From the NCBI GenBank assembly GCA_963795335.1, contig CAWCHI010000004.1, positions 496,001 through 560,000 on the forward strand: a stretch of DNA of 64,000 bases. The letters run 5' to 3'. Made by a program: the position numbers and the translations under genes. Below are positions 1-9,682 of the stretch, one piece after another; positions within the stretch are counted from its first letter, which is position 1; each line of letters opens with the position of its first letter. The notes under the pieces are model-generated. The model searched no databases. It saw only the letters and a program-made list of their open reading frames with translations, and had not been told where the DNA came from. The stretch is from Trebonia sp963795335 (GTDB lineage Bacteria > Actinomycetota > Actinomycetes > Streptosporangiales > Streptosporangiaceae).

Positions 1-879
1 CCGGGTCGCGCGCCACTTATTGTCGGCCGTCACCCAGGCGGGACGGGACGGCAGCAGGTACCCGCGGTCGAGCTGGCTGTCGAACAGGTGCACCAGGCAC
101 TGCACCAGCGCGGCCAGCATGCCCACCTCGCGCAGCGTGGGAACCGCGTCCGCGATGCGGACCTCGACCGTGCCGAAGTCCGGATGCGGCCGGATGTCCC
201 ACCAGACTTCCTTGATGCTGCGGACCGTCCCGGCCCGCAGCTGGCTCGCCATGTACGCCTCGAACGCCGGCCAGTCGGGCAGGCCCACCGGCGGGCCGGT
301 GTGCGGCAGCGCCCCGAAGACGATCGACCGGCTGGAGGCGAGCCCCGTGTCCTCGCCGCACCAGAACGGGCTCGAAGCGGACAGGCCGAGGATGTGCGGC
401 AGGTAAACGGCCAGTGCGTTCACCACCGGCATGGCCCGCTCGGCATCCCGCAACCCGACGTGGACGTGGACCGCCATCGTCTGCAGCCGCCGGGACGGCC
501 ACTGGATCTCCTGGACGATCTCGGCGTATCGCTGGCTGGGCGCCATCTTCCCGTCCCGCCAGTGGCTCAGCGCGTGGGTGCCGGAGCTGGCGATCACGAT
601 GCCGTGCGGCTCACACACCCGCTGCAGGTCCTTCAGCGACAGGGCCAGGTCGGCCTTGGCCTCGGCCACCGTCCCGCACACGCCGGTGACCACCTCGACC
701 GTGGACTGCATGAGCTCATGCCGCATCTTCGGATGTTCGCCGCTCTCCAGCAGTCCCGGCAACGCGGGCAGCACCGCCGCCGCGTCCTGCCGCAGCAGCC
801 GTGTCTGCATGTCGATAAGCTGCACCTCCCATTCGACGCCCAGGGTCGGGCCGGCTGAGCGGTTCCACGCGATCGACAT
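1..879 (-). CDS. Glutamate-cysteine ligase family 2 (YbdK-type carboxylate-amine ligase), C-terminus cut by window edge
   Basis: The reverse strand encodes 293 residues with no stop before the window edge, so the C-terminus is missing. The start at 879 is ATG with a strong GGAGG seven bases upstream. Visible GCS2 features are the N-terminal GVEWE segment (about residues 14-18, acidic metal-binding positions) and the MAVHVHVG segment near residues 135-142. This family joins glutamate to an amine or cysteine using ATP. Actinobacterial members are usually called carboxylate-amine ligases, and a role in mycothiol or glutathione chemistry cannot be inferred. Family assignment is firm; the substrate is unknown. 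Confidence 0.88.
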   Translation of the reverse strand, partial: MSIAWNRSAGPTLGVEWEVQLIDMQTRLLRQDAAAVLPALPGLLESGEHPKMRHELMQSTVEVVTGVCGTVAEAKADLALSLKDLQRVCEPHGIVIASSGTHALSHWRDGKMAPSQRYAEIVQEIQWPSRRLQTMAVHVHVGLRDAERAMPVVNALAVYLPHILGLSASSPFWCGEDTGLASSRSIVFGALPHTGPPVGLPDWPAFEAYMASQLRAGTVRSIKEVWWDIRPHPDFGTVEVRIADAVPTLREVGMLAALVQCLVHLFDSQLDRGYLLPSRPAWVTADNKWRATR

Positions 880-1068
880 AACAGGCCTCCAGTGGTGCCG
901 GGGAGACCGCAGGCGGAGATAGGCGCCAACGGGTGCGTCTCTAACGTTTCCACCCCGGGAACTGTCGAATCGTCCCGCGATATCGCAGTTTGAGGCAAGA
1001 AGTCCCGTTGTACTGCGTAAACGCACAGGCCGCCAGTCAGGCGGCCCGGCCCGCGCGGGCGGGCGATC

Positions 1069-2076
1069 TCAGGCGCTGGCGGGAGGGAAGCCGCTGCGCT
1101 CGCGCACCCGCGCCATCGTCTCCCGGGCGATCCCCCGCGCCCGGCGGGCACCCGCGTCGAGCAGCGCGTCGAGGCTGTCGGGATCGTCCAGGTACTCGGC
1201 GGTGCGCTCGCGGATCGGGGTGAAGGTGTCCGCCACCAGGTTGCCCAGATCCTTCTTGAAGCCGCCGTAGCCGCCGTCACCGTAGCGGGCGGCGATGTCG
1301 TCGACCTTCTCGCCGGACAGCGCGGCGTAGATGCGCAGCAGGTTGGTCACGCCCGGCTTGGCCTCGTCGTCCGCCCTGACCACCGACTCGGCGTCGGTCA
1401 CGGCGCGGTTGATCTTCCTGCGGATCGCGGCGGGCTCGTCCAGCAGGTCGATGATGCCCTGCGGGGAGGACGAGGACTTCGACATCTTGCTCGTCGGGTC
1501 CTGCAGGTCAGTGATCTTGCTGACCGCGGGCAGGATGTACGGGGCGGGAACGGTGAACGTCTCGCCGAAGCGGTGGTTGAACCGCTGGGCCAGGTTCCGG
1601 CTCAGCTCCAGGTGCTGCCGCTGGTCCTCGCCTACCGGCACCTCGTCGGTCTGGTAGAGCAGGATGTCGGCCGCCATCAGCATCGGGTAGGTGAACAGGC
1701 CGACGCTGGCCGAGTCGGCCCCGCCCTTGGCCGACTTGTCCTTGAACTGGGTCATCCGGCTCGCCTCGCCGAACCCGGTCAGGCAGGACAGCACCCACGC
1801 CAGCTCCGCGTGCTCCGGCACCTGGCTCTGCACGAACAGGATGCAGCGGTCCGGGTCGAGGCCCGCCGCGAACAGCTGCGCGGCGGCCACCCGGGTGCGG
1901 CGGCGCAGCATCTGCGGGTCGTACGGCACCGTGATCGCGTGCAGGTCGACGACGCAGTAGATCGCATCGCCGGTTTCCTGCAGGTCCACCCACTGCTTGA
2001 CCGCACCCAGGTAGTTGCCGAGGTGAAAGGAGTCAGCGGTCGGCTGGATGCCGGAGAAGACGCGCGCGGTGCCCAT
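1069..2076 (-). CDS. trpS: Tryptophanyl-tRNA synthetase
   Basis: This 335-residue class I aminoacyl-tRNA synthetase charges tRNA-Trp in the cytoplasm. The HIGH-type signature is seen around H18-L-G-N and the KMSKS loop at residues 197-201 (TSKMSKSSSS). The length is normal for bacterial TrpS and the start GTARVFSGIQPTADSFHLG is the expected N-terminus. No Shine-Dalgarno sequence precedes the ATG. A TAGACT hexamer lies eight bases upstream, so a leaderless transcript is plausible. It is downstream of guaB3 on the same strand, but a repeat-containing spacer of about 90 bp separates them. Confidence 0.97.
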   Translation of the reverse strand: MGTARVFSGIQPTADSFHLGNYLGAVKQWVDLQETGDAIYCVVDLHAITVPYDPQMLRRRTRVAAAQLFAAGLDPDRCILFVQSQVPEHAELAWVLSCLTGFGEASRMTQFKDKSAKGGADSASVGLFTYPMLMAADILLYQTDEVPVGEDQRQHLELSRNLAQRFNHRFGETFTVPAPYILPAVSKITDLQDPTSKMSKSSSSPQGIIDLLDEPAAIRRKINRAVTDAESVVRADDEAKPGVTNLLRIYAALSGEKVDDIAARYGDGGYGGFKKDLGNLVADTFTPIRERTAEYLDDPDSLDALLDAGARRARGIARETMARVRERSGFPPASA

Positions 2077-2084
2077 GGCGACGA

Positions 2085-2090
2085 AGTCTA
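2085..2090 (-). promoter_or_regulatory. Candidate -10 element of leaderless trpS
   Basis: Read on the minus strand this is TAGACT, fitting the TANNNT actinobacterial -10 pattern. It is eight bases before the ATG, and no ribosome-binding site is visible. Inferred from spacing only. Confidence 0.35.
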
Positions 2091-2108
2091 TCGGCCCGGT
2101 TTGTCGCC

Positions 2109-2156
2109 GCGGTCACTTGCCAGCGCGGTCACTTGCCAGCGCGGTCACTTGCCAGC
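2109..2156. repeat. Three perfect tandem copies of a 16-bp unit upstream of trpS
   Basis: The unit GCGGTCACTTGCCAGC occurs exactly three times head to tail (2109-2124, 2125-2140, 2141-2156). It lies between the stop of guaB3 and the start of trpS, just upstream of the candidate trpS -10. It could be a variable-number repeat or a stack of regulator sites. Confidence 0.9.
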
Positions 2157-2167
2157 GGGGCCAATGG

Positions 2168-3295
2168 TCAGCGGGGGCGGGGACTGGGCGGGGTGACAAC
2201 GACCTCGACCCGCTGGAACTCCTTGAGCTCGGTGTAGCCCGCCGTGGCCATCGTCCGCTTGAGCGCGCCCATCAGGTTCATCGAGCCGTCCGGGACGGTC
2301 GACGGGCCGAACAGCATCTGCTCCAGCGTGCCGATGGCGCTGACCGGAACCCGGGCGCCGCGCGGGAGCTCGGGGTGGTTGGCCTCGCTCCCCCAGTGGT
2401 AACCGCGGCCGGGCGCCTCGGTCGTGCGCGCGAACGGCGAGCCCACCATCACCGCGTCCGCACCGATAGCGAGCGCCTTGGCGATGTCGCCGCTTCTGGT
2501 CATCGAACCGTCCGCGATGACGTGCACGTAGCGGCCGCCGGACTCGTCCAGGTAGTCCCGCCGGGCCGCCGCCACGTCGGCGATCGCGGTCGCCATCGGC
2601 ACCGCCACGCCGAGCACGGCGGCGGTGGTGTGACCGCTGCCGCCGCCAAAGCCGACCAGCACCCCGGCCGCGCCGGTGCGCATCAGGTGCAGCGCCGCGG
2701 TGTAGGTGGCGCAGCCGCCGACGATCACCGGGATCTCGAGCTCGTAGATGAACTGCTTGAGGTTGAGCGGCTCGGCCCGGCCAGATACGTGCTCAGCGCT
2801 CACCGTGGTGCCGCGGATGACGAAGATGTCCGCCCCCGCGTCGACCACGGCCTTGTAGTAACGGGCGGTGCGCTGCGGCGACAGGGCGGCGGCGGTCACC
2901 ACCCCGGCCCGGGAGATCTCCTCGATGCGGCGGCCGATCAGCTCCTCCTTGATCGGCTCGGCGTAGATCTCCTGCAGCCGCCGGGTGGCCGCTTCCTCCC
3001 CGAGCTCAGTCACCTCGGCCAGGATCGGCTCCGGGTCCTCGAACCGGGTCCACAGCCCCTCGAGGTCGAGCACTCCGAGCCCGCCGAGCTGGCCGATCGC
3101 GATCGCGGTGGCGGGCGAGACGACGCTGTCCATCGGGCAGGCGATGAGCGGCATGCCGAACCGGTAGGCGTCGATCTGCCAGGCGATGCTGACCTCTTCC
3201 GGGTCCCGGGTGCGGCGCGCGGGGACGATGCCGATCTCGTCCAGCGAGTACGCCTGGCGGCCGGTCTTGCCCCGGCCGATCTCGATGTCAGTCAC
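2168..3295 (-). CDS. guaB3: GuaB3 family IMP dehydrogenase-related protein
   Basis: This 375-residue TIM-barrel protein of the IMPDH/GMP reductase superfamily lacks CBS domains. Phosphate- and nucleotide-binding segments such as ADGSMTRSGDIAKALAIGAD are present. The loop that carries the catalytic cysteine in IMPDH (GPGSICTTR in the neighbouring guaB) reads GFGGGSGHTT here, so the thioimidate cysteine is absent. This is typical of the actinobacterial GuaB3 branch, whose function is not established to my knowledge. Its start lies eight bases beyond the guaB stop, so the two are probably co-transcribed. It may act on or sense purine nucleotides. Confidence 0.92.
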   Translation of the reverse strand: MTDIEIGRGKTGRQAYSLDEIGIVPARRTRDPEEVSIAWQIDAYRFGMPLIACPMDSVVSPATAIAIGQLGGLGVLDLEGLWTRFEDPEPILAEVTELGEEAATRRLQEIYAEPIKEELIGRRIEEISRAGVVTAAALSPQRTARYYKAVVDAGADIFVIRGTTVSAEHVSGRAEPLNLKQFIYELEIPVIVGGCATYTAALHLMRTGAAGVLVGFGGGSGHTTAAVLGVAVPMATAIADVAAARRDYLDESGGRYVHVIADGSMTRSGDIAKALAIGADAVMVGSPFARTTEAPGRGYHWGSEANHPELPRGARVPVSAIGTLEQMLFGPSTVPDGSMNLMGALKRTMATAGYTELKEFQRVEVVVTPPSPRPR

Positions 3296-3303
3296 GTGAC
3301 GGG

Positions 3304-4791
3304 CTACTTCCTGCCGCTGTAGTTCGGCGCCTCGACGGTCATCTGCACGTCGTGCGGGTGGCTTTCCTTCAGGCCAGCCGACGTGATCTGGATGAACCGG
3401 GCGTCCTTGAGCTGCTCGATGGTGCGGGTGCCGCAGTACCCCATGCTCGCCCGCAGGCCGCCGACGAGCTGGTCGGCGACGGCGGCGAGGGGGCCGCGGT
3501 AGGGCACCTGGCCCTCGATCCCCTCCGGGACCAGCTTGTCCTCGCGCAGCACGTCGTCCTGGAAGTAGCGGTCCTTGGAGTAGGACTTGCCCCGCTCACG
3601 GTTGCGCATCGCGCCGAGCGAGCCCATCCCCCGGTACAGCTTGTACTGCTTGCCGTTGATGAAGACCATCTCGCCCGGGGTCTCCTCGCAGCCCGCAAGC
3701 AGCGAGCCCAGCATCACGGTGTCCGCCCCGGCCGCGATCGCCTTGGCGATGTCGCCCGAGTACTGCAGGCCGCCGTCGCCAATCAGCGGGATGCCGGCCG
3801 GCCGGGCCGCCTTGGCCGCCTCGTAGATCGCGGTCACCTGGGGCACGCCGACCCCGGCCACCACCCGGGTGGTGCAGATCGAGCCCGGCCCGACCCCGAC
3901 CTTGACCCCGTCCGCCCCGGCGTCGATCAGCGCCTGGGCGCCGTCCCTGGTGGCGACGTTGCCCCCGATCACCTCGATGTCGGTGTTGGCCTTGAGCTGG
4001 CCAATCATGTCGAGCACGGACTGGGCATGGCCGTGCGCGGTGTCCACGATGAGGAAGTCGACCCCCGCGTCGATCAGCGCCTGGGCGCGCGTCTTGGCGT
4101 CCTCGCCCACGCCGACGGCGGCGCCGACCACCAGCCGGCCGCCCTCGTCCTTGGTCGCGTTGGGGAACTTCTCGCTCTTGGTGAAGTCCTTGACCGTGAT
4201 GAGGCCGCGCAGCCGGCCGTCGCCGTCGATCAGCGGCAGTTTCTCGACCTTGTGCTCGCGCAGGAGCGCCAGCGCCCGGTCCCGTTGCACCCCCACCGGG
4301 GCGGTGACCAGGGGCATCGGTGTCATCACCTCGGCCACCCGGCGGGAAAGGTCGCTTTCGAACCTGATGTCCCGGTTCGTCACGATTCCCAGCAGGTGAC
4401 CGTCATCACTCGTGACCGGAACGCCGGAGATGCGGTAATGCGCGCACAGCCGGTCTACGTCAGAAAGGGTCGCTTCCGGGCCGCATGTGACCGGGTCGGT
4501 GATCATACCCGCTTCGGACCGTTTTACGAGGTCAACCTGTTGCGCCTGCTCCTCGATGGAGAGGTTGCGGTGCAGCACGCCGACGCCGCCGTGGCGGGCC
4601 ATGGCGATCGCCATCCGCGCCTCGGTGACCGTGTCCATCGCACTGGACGCCAGCGGCACCCGCAGCCGGTACTTGCGGGTGATCCGGGTGCTGGTGTCGG
4701 CCTCGCTTGGCATCAGGTCCGAGTGGGCGGGCAGCAGCAGCACATCATCGAAGGTCAGGCCGGCCGGGGAAAACTTCGGTGTCTCCGTCAT
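3304..4791 (-). CDS. guaB: Inosine-5'-monophosphate dehydrogenase
   Basis: This 495-residue enzyme oxidises IMP to XMP with NAD+, the first committed step to GMP. The TIM barrel is interrupted by two CBS domains at about residues 95-210. The active-site loop GPGSICTTR places the catalytic cysteine at C306. The C-terminal flap region RERGKSYSKDRY and the MGYCGTRTIEQL segment are intact. The ATG follows a GAGGG ribosome-binding site six bases upstream. It is first of a guaB-guaB3 pair; guaA, which completes GMP synthesis, lies at 8-9.6 kb on the same strand. Confidence 0.98.
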   Translation of the reverse strand: MTETPKFSPAGLTFDDVLLLPAHSDLMPSEADTSTRITRKYRLRVPLASSAMDTVTEARMAIAMARHGGVGVLHRNLSIEEQAQQVDLVKRSEAGMITDPVTCGPEATLSDVDRLCAHYRISGVPVTSDDGHLLGIVTNRDIRFESDLSRRVAEVMTPMPLVTAPVGVQRDRALALLREHKVEKLPLIDGDGRLRGLITVKDFTKSEKFPNATKDEGGRLVVGAAVGVGEDAKTRAQALIDAGVDFLIVDTAHGHAQSVLDMIGQLKANTDIEVIGGNVATRDGAQALIDAGADGVKVGVGPGSICTTRVVAGVGVPQVTAIYEAAKAARPAGIPLIGDGGLQYSGDIAKAIAAGADTVMLGSLLAGCEETPGEMVFINGKQYKLYRGMGSLGAMRNRERGKSYSKDRYFQDDVLREDKLVPEGIEGQVPYRGPLAAVADQLVGGLRASMGYCGTRTIEQLKDARFIQITSAGLKESHPHDVQMTVEAPNYSGRK

Positions 4792-4925
4792 GATGCCCTC
4801 ACGGCTCGTCGCTACGGATAGCAGCAGGTAACGGTGGGATGCGTTCTATCCTAGCCAACCGTCCCACCCGGGAAGGCCTTCCCGGCGTCCCCGACGAGCC
4901 GCCGACCACGACCGCCTGAAAGCCG

Positions 4926-4960
4926 AACGCGGGGCCACGGCGAACCGTGACCCCGCGTTT
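4926..4960 (-). terminator. Terminator hairpin downstream of groEL
   Basis: A stem of about 15 bp (AACGCGGGG...CACGG paired with its complement, one wobble-type mismatch) closes on a short loop 19 bases past the groEL stop. There is little U-run, as is usual in high-GC actinobacteria. Confidence 0.75.
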
Positions 4961-4978
4961 GCGGGTAATGCGTCCGGG

Positions 4979-6595
<1,617 letters not shown>

Positions 6596-6685
6596 GACTT
6601 ACCTCAACCTATGGGGTTGGATATCGGAACAGGCCGCGGGCCCCCGGCCGCTTGTGGGCGACCAGGGGCCCGAACGGCGCTGGAA

Positions 6686-6994
6686 CTACTTCTCGATGAC
6701 CGCGAGCACGTCGCGGGCCGAGAGGACGAGGTAGTCCTCGCCCGAGTACTTGACCTCGGTGCCGCCGTACTTGCTGTACAGCACCACGTCGCCGACCTGG
6801 ACGTCGACGGGGACGCGGACGCCCTTGTCGTCGAAACGGCCCGGGCCAACCGCCAGGACCTTGCCCTCCTGGGGCTTCTCCTTGGCGGTGTCCGGGATTA
6901 CCAGACCGGAAGCGGTAACCTGCTCGGCCTCGAGCGGCTGGACCACGATACGGTCCTCAAGCGGCTTGAGAACAACCTTGGTGGCGGTCGACAC
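6686..6994 (-). CDS. groES: Co-chaperonin GroES
   Basis: This 102-residue Hsp10 caps the GroEL ring. The GTG at 6994 was chosen because GGGGGAGG lies about six bases upstream and the translation then begins STATKVVLKPLEDRI, the expected N-terminus. The in-frame region further upstream is not conserved. The mobile loop TASGLVIPDTAKEKP and the ending LAVIEK are typical. It is promoter-proximal in groES-groEL, about 90 bp before groEL and about 100 bp after the CIRCE operator. Confidence 0.97.
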   Translation of the reverse strand: MSTATKVVLKPLEDRIVVQPLEAEQVTASGLVIPDTAKEKPQEGKVLAVGPGRFDDKGVRVPVDVQVGDVVLYSKYGGTEVKYSGEDYLVLSARDVLAVIEK

Positions 6995-7092
6995 GTCTGA
7001 CCTCCCCCTTCGGAAATGTCTGTGTGGGTTGAGTAGCTTTGCGAGGCGACCAGGAGGGCCTGCCGTCGCGGTGTCAGACCTGCCTCGTCGCA

Positions 7093-7119
7093 TTAGCACT
7101 CTACATCAGTGAGTGCTAA
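7093..7119 (-). promoter_or_regulatory. CIRCE element (HrcA operator)
   Basis: The sequence TTAGCACTC, nine bases, GAGTGCTAA matches the CIRCE consensus perfectly. It lies about 100 bp upstream of groES. HrcA bound here would repress groES-groEL at normal temperature. hrcA itself is not in the window. Confidence 0.97.
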
Positions 7120-7290
7120 TCCCGAACCCTAGTCGCCCCTCGCGAGTGCGTCAACACGGGCCTCCAGGCAGGGGTCGCCGGCCGCGCCCGCCAGCCCGCG
7201 CTGACACTGATTTAGCTTTCCGTATGCGTCTGGACACGTACAGCTACTACAGTGGCAGAACTCCATAACCGGAGCGCATGAAGGAGGACG

Positions 7291-7902
7291 ATGGACCAGC
7301 CGGGCAACAATCACCTGCTGCTGCGCACCAGCCAGTCCGCACCTGCCGCCTACAACGGGAGCGCCTCCTGGGGCGGCCTGGGCGGCCGGGGCGGGACGGC
7401 TCCCTGCAACGGGCAGCCGGCGGTCGCGGACCGCATGCGCGACCTGCTCGCGCGCACGGTCCACGATCACCTCGTCGAGGAGCGGTCGGTCGCCAGCGCC
7501 CTGCACGAGATCAGCGTGCGGCTCGATGCCATCGACAAGTCGGGCGGAGGCGGGGCCGCGGGTACCGTCGACGGCCTGACCGCCACCATCGACGGCCTCG
7601 CCGCCACCATCGGCGCGCTCGACCGCAAGCTCACCGCCCGGCTGGAGCGGCTCGACGAGCGGCTCGACGACCAGTACGACCGGGTGCGCTCGGTCGACGG
7701 CAAGCTCGAGGGCCACGCCGCCGACCTGGAGGAGACGGTGGCGAAGGCGGTCGACGCGGCGACGGCAGACATCATCGCGCGCATCGCGTCGCTCGAGGAC
7801 ACCGTGCTCACGCTGGCCGAGGCACTGCTCCGGCCGGCGATCCGCGTCCCGCCCGCGTCGTACGCGCCGCTCAACGGCAACAGCCTGGGCGGCCACGGCT
7901 AA
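7291..7902 (+). CDS. Coiled-coil protein of unknown function
   Basis: This 203-residue protein has no recognised enzymatic domain. After a Gly/Asn-rich N-terminus (about residues 1-45), residues 50-180 are rich in Leu/Asp/Glu/Arg/Lys with heptad character. They include a direct repeat, TVDGLTATIDGLAATIGAL, and LERLDERLDDQYDR, which suggests a long helical coiled coil. No signal peptide or membrane span is seen. The ATG follows a very good GGAGG site (GAAGGAGGACG). It is alone on the plus strand between the CIRCE region and guaA and ends in a shared terminator. A structural or scaffold role is only a guess. Confidence 0.82.
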   Translation: MDQPGNNHLLLRTSQSAPAAYNGSASWGGLGGRGGTAPCNGQPAVADRMRDLLARTVHDHLVEERSVASALHEISVRLDAIDKSGGGGAAGTVDGLTATIDGLAATIGALDRKLTARLERLDERLDDQYDRVRSVDGKLEGHAADLEETVAKAVDAATADIIARIASLEDTVLTLAEALLRPAIRVPPASYAPLNGNSLGGHG

Positions 7903-7914
7903 AGGGCAGCAGCA

Positions 7915-7950
7915 GGAACGGGGGCGGCGGAATCAGCCCGCCCCCGTTCC
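7915..7950. terminator. Bidirectional terminator between the coiled-coil gene and guaA
   Basis: A perfect 13-bp stem (GGAACGGGGGCGG with its complement) has a 10-base loop. It sits 12 bases past one stop and 20 bases past the convergent guaA stop. Confidence 0.9.
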
Positions 7951-7970
7951 TCTTGAAAGGGTTCCGCCCG

Positions 7971-9560
7971 TCACTCCCACTCGATCGTGCCCGGCGGCTT
8001 GCTGGTCACGTCGAGGACGACCCGGTTCACCGCGCGGACCTCGTTGGTGATGCGGGTGGAGATCCGCGCCAGCAGGTCGTACGGCAGCCGCGCCCAGTCC
8101 GCTGTCATCGCGTCCTCGCTCGTCACCGGGCGCAGCACGACCGGGTGGCCATAGGTACGGCCGTCGCCCTGCACGCCCACCGAGCGCACATCGGCCAGCA
8201 GCACCACCGGGCACTGCCAGACATCGGCGTCGAGCCCGGCGGCGGTGAGCTCCGCCCGTGCGATCGCGTCCGCCTCGCGCAGGATGGCGAGCCGGTCGGC
8301 CGTCACCTCGCCGATGATCCTGATGCCGAGACCGGGGCCAGGGAACGGCTGCCGCCAGACGATCTGGCCCGGCAGCCCCAGCTCCTCGCCGACCTTCCTT
8401 ACCTCGTCCTTGAACAGCGCGCGAAGCGGCTCGACGAGATGGAACTTGAGGTCGTCGGGCAGGCCGCCGACGTTGTGGTGCGACTTGATGTTGGCCGTCC
8501 CGGTGCCGCCGCCCGACTCGACGACGTCCGGGTAGAGCGTCCCCTGGACGAGGAAGCCGGTCGCCTCGCCGTGGGCGCCCGCGTCGGCGGTGACATCCCG
8601 GGCGGCGCGCTCGAAGGCGCGGATGAACTCGCGGCCGATGATCTTGCGCTTTTCCTCCGGGTCGGTCACCCCGGCCAGGGCCGCCAGGAACTCCCGGGCC
8701 GCGTTGACCACGTGCAGGTTGACCCCGGTGGCGGCCACGAAGTCCTGCTCGACCTGCTCCGCCTCGCCCTTGCGGAGCAGCCCGTGGTCAACGAAGACGC
8801 AGGTCAGCCGGTCACCGATGGCGCGCTGGACGAGGGCGGCGGCGACCGCCGAGTCGACCCCGCCGGACAGGCCGCAGATCGCCCGGCCATCCCCCACCTG
8901 CTCCCGGATGCGCTCGGTCTGCTCCTCCACGATGTTCACCATCGTCCAGGTCGGACGGCAGCCGGCCGCCTCGAGGAAGCGGCGCAGGATCTGGGTACCG
9001 AACTCGGTGTGCATCACCTCGGGGTGGAACTGCACCCCGTACAGGCCGCGCCCGGCGTCCTCGACCGCGGCGGCCGGGGTGGCCGCCGTCCGCGCGGTCA
9101 CGGTGAAGCCGGGCGGGGCGGCGGTCGAAGTGTCGCCGTGCGACATCCACACGCTCAGCTCCGGGCCGAGCCCGGCCAGCAGCCGCCCCCCGGTGCCCTG
9201 CCCCGGGTGGTCAAGCACCTGCAGCGGGGTGCCGCCGTACTCGGCCGCGCCGGTCCGCTCGACCGTGCCGCCCAGCTCCCGCACCAGCACCTGGTGCCCG
9301 TAGCAGATGCCGAAGACCGGCACCCCGGCGTCGAACAGCCCGGCCGGGGCGGCCGGGGCGCCGTCGGCGTAGACCGAGGCCGGGCCGCCGGACAAGATGA
9401 TCGCCCGCGGCTGCTTGGCCAGCATCTCGCTGACCGGCATGGTCGACGGCACGATCTCCGAGTAGACGTGGCACTCACGTACCCGGCGGGCGATGAGCTG
9501 GGCGTACTGCGCCCCGAAGTCAACGACCAGAACGGTGTCAAATCCACCAGGTCCGGACAC
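7971..9560 (-). CDS. guaA: GMP synthase (glutamine-hydrolysing)
   Basis: This enzyme of about 529 residues aminates XMP to GMP with glutamine and ATP. The N-terminal class I glutaminase domain carries FGICYGHQ, with the nucleophile at about C86. The PP-loop of the ATP pyrophosphatase domain is LSGGVDSAV near residue 230. The C-terminus TSKPPGTIEWE is the conserved dimerisation/XMP-binding end. GTG at 9560 is preferred because GGAAGGGG lies about six bases upstream; GTG at 9575 is an alternative in-frame start. Confidence 0.97.
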   Translation of the reverse strand: MSGPGGFDTVLVVDFGAQYAQLIARRVRECHVYSEIVPSTMPVSEMLAKQPRAIILSGGPASVYADGAPAAPAGLFDAGVPVFGICYGHQVLVRELGGTVERTGAAEYGGTPLQVLDHPGQGTGGRLLAGLGPELSVWMSHGDTSTAAPPGFTVTARTAATPAAAVEDAGRGLYGVQFHPEVMHTEFGTQILRRFLEAAGCRPTWTMVNIVEEQTERIREQVGDGRAICGLSGGVDSAVAAALVQRAIGDRLTCVFVDHGLLRKGEAEQVEQDFVAATGVNLHVVNAAREFLAALAGVTDPEEKRKIIGREFIRAFERAARDVTADAGAHGEATGFLVQGTLYPDVVESGGGTGTANIKSHHNVGGLPDDLKFHLVEPLRALFKDEVRKVGEELGLPGQIVWRQPFPGPGLGIRIIGEVTADRLAILREADAIARAELTAAGLDADVWQCPVVLLADVRSVGVQGDGRTYGHPVVLRPVTSEDAMTADWARLPYDLLARISTRITNEVRAVNRVVLDVTSKPPGTIEWE

Positions 9561-9682
9561 AGTTACCCCTTCCACCAGGGCGTCTCCCCGCGAGAGGCAC
9601 AGTCTAGTGGGCTGGCCGGGTAGCGGGCCGCGTGTCAGCGGTGCCCGGGCAGCCGACGACGGCGCGGCGCGGCCGGGCCCCG

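Noticed and set aside
2077..2168. T-box leader or attenuator for trpS
   Set aside because: No T-box sequence, specifier loop or Trp-codon leader peptide is visible; only the 16-bp repeats.
7278..9623. A 781-codon open frame antisense to guaA
   Set aside because: Shadow of guaA and the coiled-coil gene; composition is low-complexity and it runs through a strong terminator.
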